Part shown: one piece after another, positions 1 to 8,174 of the stretch
How the letters are laid out: every line of letters begins with the position of its first letter
Numbering within the stretch: the first letter of the stretch is position 1
Source of the DNA: Cytophagales bacterium
GTDB lineage: Bacteria > Bacteroidota > Bacteroidia > Cytophagales > Thermoflexibacteraceae
Direction: 5' to 3'
NCBI GenBank assembly: GCA_004294445.1
Contig: REAZ01000020.1
Span: 62,001-126,000, forward strand
Length of the DNA: 64,000 nucleotides
Made by a program: the position numbers and the translations under genes
Notes under the pieces: generated by a model
What the model saw: only the letters and a program-made list of their open reading frames with translations
Told to the model about the DNA's origin: nothing
Databases searched by the model: none

Positions 1-402
1 AAAGCTGTTGATAAGGGAGATGTAAATAGTGTAAATGCTTCTTTGGCGTACAGCCAACTGCGCATCAAAGCAAAGTCTTTGGAAAGCAAATTAATGGAAT
101 CGAAAAGGCTGAAAGATTTGGGTTTTGATAATGAGGCGATTCGTTTCATAGAGGAAAAGGGAATTTCTGAGAAAAATTATCATGCCTATAAAATTTTGGG
201 AGATAATGTCTTAAAAAAAGGAGATAAAAATGAAGCTGTTTGGGAACTGCAAAGACTTTTGGTAGCGGCGGGTTTCGAAATTCCTATCGACTGTATGTTT
301 TCTGACCAAACGGAAACCGCATTAAAAGAATTTCAAAAATCTAAAAATATATTTCCATCGGGCATAGCGGGAACGCAAGTACTCAGGTTGCTAATGCAAT
401 AA
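1..402 (+). CDS. Peptidoglycan-binding-like protein, 5' end cut by window
   Basis: The reading frame is open from base 1, so the gene begins upstream of the window and only its last 133 residues are seen. The N-terminal visible part is helical and charged. The last 60 residues resemble a PG_binding_1 domain: an LQRLL segment, a glycine, a DxxFxxxT turn, then ALKEFQK and a G-I-A-G-T-QVLRLL end. Such domains usually bind peptidoglycan, but the domain also occurs in cytoplasmic proteins, and no signal peptide can be judged because the start is missing. It heads a rightward cluster with two coiled-coil proteins, a roadblock-like protein, a GTPase and a phosphatase. The cellular location and partner are unknown. 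Confidence 0.7.
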   Translation, partial: KAVDKGDVNSVNASLAYSQLRIKAKSLESKLMESKRLKDLGFDNEAIRFIEEKGISEKNYHAYKILGDNVLKKGDKNEAVWELQRLLVAAGFEIPIDCMFSDQTETALKEFQKSKNIFPSGIAGTQVLRLLMQ

Positions 403-437
403 CTAAAAAATCTATATTTAAAATTTCATAAACTAAA

Positions 438-758
438 ATGGAAAACATCGACAACTACACTAACTCAAGGATAGAGGCAGTACGCGACCTTATCTTTGGG
501 CAGAATCTGAAAGAATACGAGGAAAAATTGCAAGCCATCTATAGCAAGATGAGTCTGCAAAATAGCCAAATTCAAAATGAAATGAATAGCCTGCGCGCCC
601 AACTGATGGACAATATTGCAAGCATGGAATCTAAAATGCTTACGCAGATAGAAGATGTACGCAAAGCAACTGAAACAGAGCTTAACCGCCAGAACAACAC
701 GCATTTGAGCAAAGATGCGGTAGGGAGCATACTAAGCCAAATTGCAAGGAATATTTAA
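438..758 (+). CDS. Small coiled-coil protein with VRDLIFG motif
   Basis: A 106-residue, soluble, strongly helical protein with no cysteine and no signal peptide. Residues 10-31 carry a motif (S-R-I-E-A-V-R-D-L-I-F-G, then acidic/basic residues) that recurs twice in the next gene. The rest is heptad-like (IQNEMNSLRAQL, MESKMLTQIEDV), consistent with a coiled coil. It lies 35 bp after the previous gene and 17 bp before the next, so it is probably cotranscribed. No enzymatic function is visible; a scaffold or adaptor role beside the GTPase is inference. Confidence 0.75.
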   Translation: MENIDNYTNSRIEAVRDLIFGQNLKEYEEKLQAIYSKMSLQNSQIQNEMNSLRAQLMDNIASMESKMLTQIEDVRKATETELNRQNNTHLSKDAVGSILSQIARNI

Positions 759-775
759 AAAATTGACCTATTTTT

Positions 776-1423
776 ATGGAAGAAATAAAAACATCATCAC
801 AAGAGGAAATCTCGAAAGTGGAACTGGTAAGGGAGCTGATAGTAGGGCGAGACCGCAAGGAAATAGATGCACAGATGACGGGAATGAAAGACTTGTTTGC
901 CTCGATGCTTGTCGAAAACAAACGAGAGTACGATAAGCAGGTCAATGACATGAAACATCTTTTTGTGAATATCTTAGAGGAAAACCGAAATGTATTTAAG
1001 CAACAACTTGACGAAATACAGAGAGCCATTCCACAGATGATTAACAAGACAGTTTCTAAGCAGCAGCAAGAAGAATTTATCTTGGTAGCCAACGAAAGTG
1101 AAAGGAAAGAGCAAATTCGCATGAGCAAAATAGATGCGGTTAAGGAAATTATTTTGGGGATGGATATGCACGAAATGGACGAAAAAGCTCAGAAAGTAAC
1201 CCAACAGTTAAATAATGACTACGACCAGCACCTCAAAAATTTGCAAACAATAGCCCAAGACGTAAGTGATGAGCTAAAAGCGTCTATCAATAGATTAAAT
1301 GACGTACTGCAAAGACTTAGTGATGAAATAGCAAATGCCCTGTCTAAAAATGATCGTCATCAGGCACATAGGCAGGTATTTAGCAAATATTTAGAAGAAA
1401 TGAGTGAAAAAATAAAGGCTTAA
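776..1423 (+). CDS. Coiled-coil protein with two copies of the V(R/K)E(L/I)I.G motif
   Basis: A 215-residue soluble protein made almost entirely of predicted amphipathic helix. It has two copies of the 22-residue motif found in the preceding protein, near residues 13-34 (LVRELIVGRDRKEID) and 118-139 (AVKEIILGMDMHEMD). Each is followed by long helical stretches. This reads as a tandem duplication of a motif-plus-coil unit. It is 40 bp upstream of the roadblock-like gene, in the same orientation. Function unknown; the repeated motif may be a docking site for a common partner. Confidence 0.75.
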   Translation: MEEIKTSSQEEISKVELVRELIVGRDRKEIDAQMTGMKDLFASMLVENKREYDKQVNDMKHLFVNILEENRNVFKQQLDEIQRAIPQMINKTVSKQQQEEFILVANESERKEQIRMSKIDAVKEIILGMDMHEMDEKAQKVTQQLNNDYDQHLKNLQTIAQDVSDELKASINRLNDVLQRLSDEIANALSKNDRHQAHRQVFSKYLEEMSEKIKA

Positions 1424-1463
1424 CTTAACACTGCTAAGTCTATAATGGCTAAAACCAAAATAT

Positions 1464-2285
1464 ATGGAAGATGAGATACTTCAGCAGCTAAAAAGTATTT
1501 TTCTTGAAGAGGAAACCCAAAAAAGAACTCTTTTAGAAAAAGAAGTGAAGATTTTGCAGAATGAAATATCGCCTGAGCAAATCTCTTTGCGACTTGAACC
1601 TATTGTGAATCAGAAAGTTGATGAAATAAAAAGCAACATGAGTGCGCTTTCAGGTGAGGCTCTCGGAGTAGCTATTCGCACACAAATACAGAACAACAAA
1701 GAGGATATTATTGACGCACTTTACCCAATTATGGGTAACCTGATACAGAAGTTTATTCAGGCAGAACTTGAAAAACTTGCCGATAATATCAATAAGCAAA
1801 TAGATGATACGCTATCTTGGCAGTCTATAAAGCGCGAGTTTTTAGGGCTTTTTGGTATCAAACAAAATAACCAACTCATGACCGCCGCCATGAAGCCACA
1901 GATAGAGGAGGGCATGGTTATCTACCAAAATTCAGGCTTGCTCATTGGGCATTATACCAGCAAAGGTACTTTAGACCAAGACATGATTGCGGGAATGCTT
2001 ACGGCTATCAAATCTTTTGTAGAAGATGCTTTCCAGCAAAAAGGAGGTAATCTTGACATGATACAGTACGGCACACTAAAAATTATTATCCAAAATAGTT
2101 ATAAGTATTATACGGTTGCCATTGTGTCGGGGGCAGTAGATACCAACTACAAACTCAAATTACTTAGGTATTTGGACTTGTTTGCAGAAAGACACCTCTC
2201 AAAATTGCAAGAAGAAAACTTGAGCGAAGGTGCTGTTTCAGTATTATTAGACAAGCATATCAAAGAATTTGACCCCAATTTATAA
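1464..2285 (+). CDS. Roadblock/longin-like protein of the small-GTPase cluster
   Basis: A 273-residue cytoplasmic protein. Residues 1-80 are coiled coil. A conserved helical segment follows (ALYPIMGNLIQKF, about 85-97). The C-terminal half (about 150-245) has the alternating pattern EEGMVIYQNSGLLIGHY, then DMIAGMLTAIKSFVEDAF, then MIQYGTLKIIIQ. From memory this matches a domain at the N-terminus of some cyanobacterial OmpA-type proteins and near bacterial small GTPases, with a roadblock/longin-like layout; that assignment should be checked by profile search. Roadblock proteins typically act as GTPase regulators (MglB on MglA), so regulation of the GTPase encoded 79 bp downstream is a reasonable inference. 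Confidence 0.7.
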   Translation: MEDEILQQLKSIFLEEETQKRTLLEKEVKILQNEISPEQISLRLEPIVNQKVDEIKSNMSALSGEALGVAIRTQIQNNKEDIIDALYPIMGNLIQKFIQAELEKLADNINKQIDDTLSWQSIKREFLGLFGIKQNNQLMTAAMKPQIEEGMVIYQNSGLLIGHYTSKGTLDQDMIAGMLTAIKSFVEDAFQQKGGNLDMIQYGTLKIIIQNSYKYYTVAIVSGAVDTNYKLKLLRYLDLFAERHLSKLQEENLSEGAVSVLLDKHIKEFDPNL

Positions 2286-2363
2286 TAAATGATAAGTAAA
2301 TCATAAATTTGATACTTTGATTGCCCCTAATTTACAGAAATATATACACTATCAAACAAACAG

Positions 2364-2858
2364 ATGCAAAGTATTAGCAAAAAAGTAGTCTTAGTAGGCA
2401 ATTTTGGGGTAGGCAAAACCTCACTTACTCGCAGATTCGTCTTTCAGAAATTTGCAGATGAATACCTTACTACGCTCGGTGTAAAAATAGACAAAAAGAT
2501 AATGAACCTACCCGATTTGGAGGTAAATCTTATCATTTGGGATATTGCGGGTGAAGTTTCACAGACCAAAGTCCCTAAGTCCTATTATCTGGGTGCAAAT
2601 GGAATTATTTATGTCTTTGACCTCACTCGCCCCTCTACCTTTAAGCATATTTCCGAAGATTTGGATTATATAAAACAGCTCTTGCCTAATGTTCCCTATA
2701 TATTGGCGGGTAATAAGAAGGATTTGCTTTCAGAAGAGGAACTAAAACGCACAATTAGTGAATTTCCAATTCCTTGCGAATACCTAACAAGTGCGAAAAC
2801 GGGAGAGTGTGTAGAAGAAATATTTCAAGATTTGACCAAAAAGATGACCAATAGATGA
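2364..2858 (+). CDS. Ras/Rab-like small GTPase
   Basis: A 164-residue single-domain GTPase with all G motifs: G1 GNFGVGKTS (12-20), G2 threonine T37 in switch I, G3 WDIAGE (59-64), G4 NKKD (118-121) and G5 SAK (144-146). The size and order are those of the Ras superfamily rather than Era/TrmE-type GTPases. Position 64, which in Ras/Rab is the catalytic glutamine, is glutamate, so intrinsic hydrolysis may be low or need a partner. There is no C-terminal lipidation cysteine. The last four bases (ATGA) overlap the start of the phosphatase gene, so the two are translationally coupled. MglA-type bacterial homologues set polarity and motility; the role here is unknown. Confidence 0.92.
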   Translation: MQSISKKVVLVGNFGVGKTSLTRRFVFQKFADEYLTTLGVKIDKKIMNLPDLEVNLIIWDIAGEVSQTKVPKSYYLGANGIIYVFDLTRPSTFKHISEDLDYIKQLLPNVPYILAGNKKDLLSEEELKRTISEFPIPCEYLTSAKTGECVEEIFQDLTKKMTNR

Positions 2859-4102
2859 GCAAAATCCATGAAGTATTAATTGCGTATCAGCAAGAATATT
2901 TAAGTCAATGGTGCCAATTTATTTTGTTTGACCAAAAGGGCGACATTTTGGTAAGTAGCAACTCTTTTTCAGACCTGCATAGTTATTACGGCACATCTAT
3001 TTATCAGTTAAATTTTTTTTTGGAAAGCCTACAAAGTGTCATAGAAACCTTGGATGCTACTCAAGATGAACTTTTTTTTCCACGTATGGAAATTCCTTTT
3101 GGTGAGAAAACAGGCGTATTTGACTACACTATCAAGCGGATAGAAGACCAAAATGAAATCTATTATGTATGGATAGTAGAGGATAACACAGCCCATAATC
3201 GATACCTCTCCCTCGTCCAGCAAGAGCGAAATGATACCTACATAGAAAATGAATTGTTGCAGCTAAAAACACAAAATCAGATTTTGCAAGAAGAAGTTGA
3301 AAAACAAACGGCTGATATTCAGGAGCAAAAAAGATTAATAGAAAAACAAAAAGATGATATTCTGGATAGTATCAGGTATGCACAGCGTATTCAGCAGGCT
3401 ATTTTGCCTACAGATAAGGTATTAGAAAGTGCAATTTTTCAAACTTTTATCTTCTATATGCCCAAAGATATTGTGAGCGGGGATTTCTATTGGGCAAGAC
3501 AAGTAGGGGGGAAATCGGTAATTGCTGTAGCTGACTGCACAGGGCATGGCGTGCCTGGAGCATTTATGTCTTTGGTGGGGCAAAATATGCTTGAAACAAT
3601 ACTTATTGAGCAAAAAATATTCTATCCGAAAAACATTTTGGAATCGCTTGATAGACAGATGCTCCAACTCTTTCAAAATGACAATAGGGTACATGATGGC
3701 ATGGATATTACTGTAGTAGTGATTGATGAGGAGCAGAAAACAATTACATACGCAGGGGCAAAACGCCCGCTATATTTCGTTAGGGATGCCAACTTCCAAG
3801 AAATTAAGGGCGCACCATTTGCCATAGGCGGGCATCATCTGGTGCAAGGTAAAAATTTTACAGAGTTCGAACTCAAAATTCAGCCAAATGATGTTTTTTA
3901 TCTCTTTTCTGATGGCTATGCCGACCAGTTTGGCGGAGACAGTGATAAGAAATTTATGATTCGAAATTTCAAAAATTTATTACTCAAAATCCATCACCTA
4001 CCCGTAACTATGCAGCAAGAAATTTTGAAAGAAAACCTACTTGCTTGGAGAGGCTCTCGTAAGCAAACTGATGATATTTTGGTAGTAGGCTTACAGTTTT
4101 GA
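2855..4102 (+). CDS. SpoIIE/RsbU-type PP2C protein phosphatase with N-terminal sensor-like domain
   Basis: A 415-residue protein. Residues 1-120 form a small alpha/beta domain, possibly PAS- or roadblock-like. Residues 125-175 are coiled coil. From about 190 on there is a PP2C-type SpoIIE phosphatase domain with SGDFYW (208-213), the ADCTGHGVPGAFMS metal-site segment near 225-238 and FSDGYADQFGG near the end. Such enzymes remove phosphate from serine or threonine of partner-switching proteins. It overlaps the GTPase gene by 4 bp, which suggests that the GTPase controls it or the reverse. A SiaC-like protein, a known type of substrate for this enzyme class, lies about 11 kb downstream. Confidence 0.9.
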   Translation: MSKIHEVLIAYQQEYLSQWCQFILFDQKGDILVSSNSFSDLHSYYGTSIYQLNFFLESLQSVIETLDATQDELFFPRMEIPFGEKTGVFDYTIKRIEDQNEIYYVWIVEDNTAHNRYLSLVQQERNDTYIENELLQLKTQNQILQEEVEKQTADIQEQKRLIEKQKDDILDSIRYAQRIQQAILPTDKVLESAIFQTFIFYMPKDIVSGDFYWARQVGGKSVIAVADCTGHGVPGAFMSLVGQNMLETILIEQKIFYPKNILESLDRQMLQLFQNDNRVHDGMDITVVVIDEEQKTITYAGAKRPLYFVRDANFQEIKGAPFAIGGHHLVQGKNFTEFELKIQPNDVFYLFSDGYADQFGGDSDKKFMIRNFKNLLLKIHHLPVTMQQEILKENLLAWRGSRKQTDDILVVGLQF

Positions 4103-4151
4103 AGAAATGGGAAAGGCAAGGAAATCAGCAGCATAGCACTACTTTGAAAAA

Positions 4152-4184
4152 TCCACTGTTAGCAGAAATACTCCCAACAGTGGA
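4152..4184. terminator. Hairpin between convergent genes
   Basis: A perfect 9-bp inverted repeat (TCCACTGTT and AACAGTGGA) with a 15-nt loop lies between the phosphatase gene and the oppositely oriented TonB receptor gene. The T-tract is weak on both sides, so termination efficiency is uncertain. Confidence 0.5.
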
Positions 4185-4193
4185 CGAATAAGT

Positions 4194-6608
4194 TTAAAAA
4201 TTAGCTTTTAAAGAGATAATAAAATTTCTGCCGGGAGCTACCAAGCCCGAACTGTATGGGCGGTAGCGTTGGTCAGTGATGTTTTCAATCCCTACACTTA
4301 CCGAAATTTGTTGATGAAATTGGTGCATTGCCTTAAAATTTAGCGTGTACCAACTTGGCGAGTAGGGTTTCCCCTCACTATTACTTGCATAGATCACAGG
4401 TTTTTGTCTTTCCTCTTCATTTAGGTTGTCATAGCTTACCTCGGCACTGTACATTGCGTAAAACTGCATAAAGAGCTTGTCTTTTTGGTAGGACACTTGC
4501 GTAGTACCAAAAGCAGGTGCTGCGTGCCGCGAACGGTTGATATTTTTGTTGTCCATCTCTTCCTTGCCCAACTGATAGTTATAGCGAGAAGAAAGGCTAA
4601 AACCTGTGGGAAGTTTTATTTCTATGCCCACATTAAACCCATAAATAGTGGCGAAGGCTGCATTCTGAATCGCATAAACCTTACTTTTTATACCGTTGTA
4701 AATAATGCTATCTTTGCCGCTTACCTGAAAAGATCGGCGAACCATCGCACCGTCCAAATGTGTATAAAAAGCTGTAGCATCTATTTTGACGATACTGCCA
4801 AGTATTTTGGAAATGCCTATTTCACCATTGTAAGCATACTCGGCTTTTAAAGATGTATTTGGCACAATCACTTCTCCATTCACAAAGTCAAATATTTTCC
4901 CTATGTCATCTACGTTGGGTGCTCTGAAGCCTGTGCTTGCATTGGCACTTATTTTCCAAGAATCAGCGGGCGTGTAAACAAAGCCTAAACTTGCCGTAGT
5001 GGCGGAGTTTTGTGTGGTAGAGTTTGTAAAATCAAAGGGATAAAAGCTAAGATGTCTTGTGAAGTCGGACTGAACGCCGAAAGTATTGAACCTTGCCCCC
5101 GCCTGCATGAGCAAATTATCAGAAATAAAATACTGATAATTTGAGTAAATGGCATAGCTATTCCACTTCGAGGCGGGATACCTATCAGGGACTAATATCG
5201 GATTCCCATTTCGGATATCAACGGCTGTTCCTATCGAATTAACATCATTAAGGAGATACTCCGCTCCGTAATAAAATTTATGCTTGCCTATGCTCTTTTC
5301 AAAGTCAAAATTGGCTGAATATGCTTGCACCTTCTCCAAAAGGGTTCGCAAACGCGAATTATTAAATCGGCGGTCTATCCTACTTTCTTCAAAATATTGC
5401 TGCGTCAGGCGAATCGTCATTCTGTCATAGATTTTATTGTTGCCTTTGTGTGTAACAGTAAGGTTGTTCATTATCCAAATCTGAGGACCATAATTCCAAA
5501 CTGCAGAAACGGGCAACCCATTTGTTTGCGTTTCTATGAGGCGGTCATAACGTGCATAATCTGAAGTTTCCGAATAATGAAAGCCGTATTGGATTTCCCA
5601 TTTTTTATTTGGACTAAACCTGACTTTTTGCATGAGATTCATTTGCGAATATCCAGTGGGGTTTTGTACTCTCGGGTTAGGGTTTTCAACTACCCTATCA
5701 GTGCCGTCCATGCGGCTCACGTAGTAGTTTTTCAGGTACTTGTCCGTTCCGTTCTTTCCCATTTTCAAATCTCCAAATTGCGAATAGGTAATACTTGTAA
5801 CTGAAGCCCATTTTTTTCCACCTATATTTACGTCAAAGTGATTGCTAATTTCTCCATTGGCAGAGGAGTACCTACTTACTGCTTTGCCCGTAATGAGAGG
5901 TTTTTCGGTAAGGCTTAGTTGGGGGGTGAGTGTTTGAAAACTCATCACACCTCCTATGGCATCGCTTCCATAAATAATAGAGCCAGGTCCGAAAAAAACT
6001 TCTGTATTTTCTATGGCAAATGGGTCAAGTGAAATGACATTCTGAATGTTTCCCGCCCTGAAAATAGCAGAATTCATTCTTACCCCATCTACTGTGTAGA
6101 GTAGCCTATTGGTTGCAAAACCTCTTATCATGGGGCTGCCGCCGCCTTGCTGACTTTTTTGAATGAATACTTCGCCCGATGCTCCCAGCAAATCTGCCGT
6201 TGTTTGCGGGTTGTACCAAGCCATATCTTTGGCGGAAATGACAGTAATTTTAGAGGGAATATTTTTGGAAATTTGTCCCCATCGCGTAGCCGAAACGACT
6301 ACTTCGTCAAACTGCGTAAGTGAGGCATTTAGCAAAACTTCAAAGCCCATTTTTTCTATTTCTTCGTAGCTTTTTATTTCACTTTTGTACCCAACTCTGC
6401 GTATTTCTATTTTCTCCTCCCCTTTAAATGCCGAAATATCTGCCTGACCTTTGGCATTGGTAGAAGTGAAAGTATTGTTTTTTCCACTTATGAGCGTTAC
6501 CAACTCTATTGGCATCTGTGTTTCTTTGTCTTTAATAGTGATGATTTGAGCATTGGCAACACTTATCAACCCCACTATTAAAAAACATAAACTGAAAATT
6601 TGTTTCAT
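4194..6608 (-). CDS. TonB-dependent outer membrane receptor
   Basis: An 804-residue receptor. The start at 6608 gives a clean signal peptide (MKQIFSLCFLIVGLISVANA); an in-frame start 33 bp upstream would bury it. After the signal peptide comes a carboxypeptidase-like regulatory domain (about 20-100) typical of Bacteroidota, then a plug domain with SPMIRGFATNRLLYTVDGVR and GSDAIGGVMSF, then a 22-strand-type barrel ending in aromatic F (IISLKANF). The plug sequence looks like the heme/hemoglobin-type receptor family, but the ligand cannot be assigned. It stands alone, without a SusD partner, which argues against a polysaccharide system. Confidence 0.93.
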   Translation of the reverse strand: MKQIFSLCFLIVGLISVANAQIITIKDKETQMPIELVTLISGKNNTFTSTNAKGQADISAFKGEEKIEIRRVGYKSEIKSYEEIEKMGFEVLLNASLTQFDEVVVSATRWGQISKNIPSKITVISAKDMAWYNPQTTADLLGASGEVFIQKSQQGGGSPMIRGFATNRLLYTVDGVRMNSAIFRAGNIQNVISLDPFAIENTEVFFGPGSIIYGSDAIGGVMSFQTLTPQLSLTEKPLITGKAVSRYSSANGEISNHFDVNIGGKKWASVTSITYSQFGDLKMGKNGTDKYLKNYYVSRMDGTDRVVENPNPRVQNPTGYSQMNLMQKVRFSPNKKWEIQYGFHYSETSDYARYDRLIETQTNGLPVSAVWNYGPQIWIMNNLTVTHKGNNKIYDRMTIRLTQQYFEESRIDRRFNNSRLRTLLEKVQAYSANFDFEKSIGKHKFYYGAEYLLNDVNSIGTAVDIRNGNPILVPDRYPASKWNSYAIYSNYQYFISDNLLMQAGARFNTFGVQSDFTRHLSFYPFDFTNSTTQNSATTASLGFVYTPADSWKISANASTGFRAPNVDDIGKIFDFVNGEVIVPNTSLKAEYAYNGEIGISKILGSIVKIDATAFYTHLDGAMVRRSFQVSGKDSIIYNGIKSKVYAIQNAAFATIYGFNVGIEIKLPTGFSLSSRYNYQLGKEEMDNKNINRSRHAAPAFGTTQVSYQKDKLFMQFYAMYSAEVSYDNLNEEERQKPVIYASNSEGKPYSPSWYTLNFKAMHQFHQQISVSVGIENITDQRYRPYSSGLVAPGRNFIISLKANF

Positions 6609-6703
6609 TATATTGATGATTTTTATTGAAAATTTAAGCAAAACGAACTTAGCCTACTTCTATCATTTTAGAAGTAGGTAATTATTGGCAAAGCCACACT
6701 TGT

Positions 6704-7267
6704 TTAAATTTTTTCTGGCGGAGGTGAGGTAGGTAAGGGGCAGAAAGACAGGAAAAAAATAGGCTCAAAAGAAAATTTATCTTTGGATTCTATGCAAACA
6801 AACATTGCATGGCTATCTGTTTTTTCTAAAAAATATAGTGCCTTCAAAAAGTTATCAAGCTGTTTTTGAATCTGATTGTTTGTGTGATTGCTACCCATTG
6901 CAGCCTCGATCAGTTTGTCGAGTTGTTTACTTATTTTTGTTTCTTCGTTGTCCCACCAAACCCAAAAATAAGTGGTATCATTGACAATAGCCGTTTCGAC
7001 TATATCATACATTTCCCCTCTGTACCCAAATTCTTTGGCGTGTTCCCAATCAAGCTTTGTATATACTTCCGTAGTTGCAAACTTGAGTAATACAAGTTCA
7101 TTTTTATCTATTCCTCGAATTATTTTTTGCTTTACTTCCTTTTTTATTTGTGCTTTTTGGTATTGAAAAAAAGTATAGATTGTTGTTATCGGGGCAATGA
7201 AACAAAAAATGAGAAACGTGCCAATAATTTGTGTTGATTTGTACGCTTTTCGCTCGCTGATGACCAT
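6704..7267 (-). CDS. Membrane-anchored hypothetical protein
   Basis: A 187-residue protein with one transmembrane helix near residues 14-35 (IIGTFLIFCFIAPITTIYTF), followed by a basic stretch and a soluble domain. The ATG at 7267 is preferred to a TTG one codon upstream. The soluble part has aromatic-rich strands (YFWVWWDNEET) and a helical end; the C-terminus is proline-rich. No family is recognised. It sits between a TonB receptor and an AraC regulator on the same strand, with no tight coupling to either. Confidence 0.6.
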   Translation of the reverse strand: MVISERKAYKSTQIIGTFLIFCFIAPITTIYTFFQYQKAQIKKEVKQKIIRGIDKNELVLLKFATTEVYTKLDWEHAKEFGYRGEMYDIVETAIVNDTTYFWVWWDNEETKISKQLDKLIEAAMGSNHTNNQIQKQLDNFLKALYFLEKTDSHAMFVCIESKDKFSFEPIFFLSFCPLPTSPPPEKI

Positions 7268-7331
7268 CAAACCATTTTTTAATGCACAAAGCTAACTAAA
7301 TTATTTTATTGGGCAAACTATTTTCCCTTGG

Positions 7332-8174
7332 CTACCTCAAATGCCGCTTTTTGAACTGCATTGGATTTTCCCCTGTTAGTTTTTTAAATGACTTATTGAA
7401 ATAAGAAAGATTTTCAAACCCGCTCTCATAGCAGGCTTCGGTAACGTTGCGGTCTTGCAATAGTAGCTTTTTGGATTGATTGATGCGGTATTGGTTTAAA
7501 AAATTGGAGAACGTCATGTTGGTCATTTTTTTAAAATATCGGCAAAAAGTAGCATGAGAAAGATTAGTAAGGCTCACAACGTCCTGCATATCAATCTGAC
7601 GTTGGTAATTTTCAGCCACAAAATGATAAATCTGCTTGATTCTTTGCTGCTCCTTTAGGTTGTAACCTTCTTGGATAGGCAAAACGTCCAATATTTCACT
7701 TTCTGCACTTGTTGCCATGAGTTGGCAGATTTCCAACAGTTCCATGAGTTGTCTGAAATGCGTAAGGTGTACTAATTTTTTTAGCTTTTCCCCAATTATT
7801 TTTTTTATTTCTCCATGAAAAAGTACCGCTCCCCGAGTTTTATCAAAGAGGCGATTGATGTCGGCAAGTTCAGGCATTTTTTGGAGGCTCTCACTCAAAA
7901 AATCCTTATCCATCTGCACTACTATTTTTTCATAATCGCTGCGAATTCCATAGTCGAAATTGAGATGAGGAGTATTTGGGCTAATAAATGCCAAATCACT
8001 CCCCTCATACCGCGATATATGTTCGCCTATGTGCCTTGTACCATCTCCTGTGATAAAAATAATTTCAAATTCGGGGTGATAGTGCCAATAAAATGACTCA
8101 TTCATTTTTGGGTTTACCAATATCCGAAAAGAACTATCTCTATCAGGGCGTATTTTTTCAAATTTAACTTTCAT
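7332..8174 (-). CDS. AraC-family transcriptional regulator
   Basis: A 280-residue regulator. Residues 10-90 form a cupin-like sensing domain ([14 protein letters not shown], then [10 protein letters not shown]). Residues 177-280 form the double helix-turn-helix DNA-binding domain, with the family signature near the end ([20 protein letters not shown], then [10 protein letters not shown]). The start overlaps the end of the topoisomerase IV subunit B gene by 11 bp, so it is probably cotranscribed with it. The cupin layout suggests a sugar or small-molecule ligand; the target genes are unknown. The product is a cytoplasmic DNA-binding protein. Confidence 0.92.
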   Translation of the reverse strand: MKVKFEKIRPDRDSSFRILVNPKMNESFYWHYHPEFEIIFITGDGTRHIGEHISRYEGSDLAFISPNTPHLNFDYGIRSDYEKIVVQMDKDFLSESLQKMPELADINRLFDKTRGAVLFHGEIKKIIGEKLKKLVHLTHFRQLMELLEICQLMATSAESEILDVLPIQEGYNLKEQQRIKQIYHFVAENYQRQIDMQDVVSLTNLSHATFCRYFKKMTNMTFSNFLNQYRINQSKKLLLQDRNVTEACYESGFENLSYFNKSFKKLTGENPMQFKKRHLR

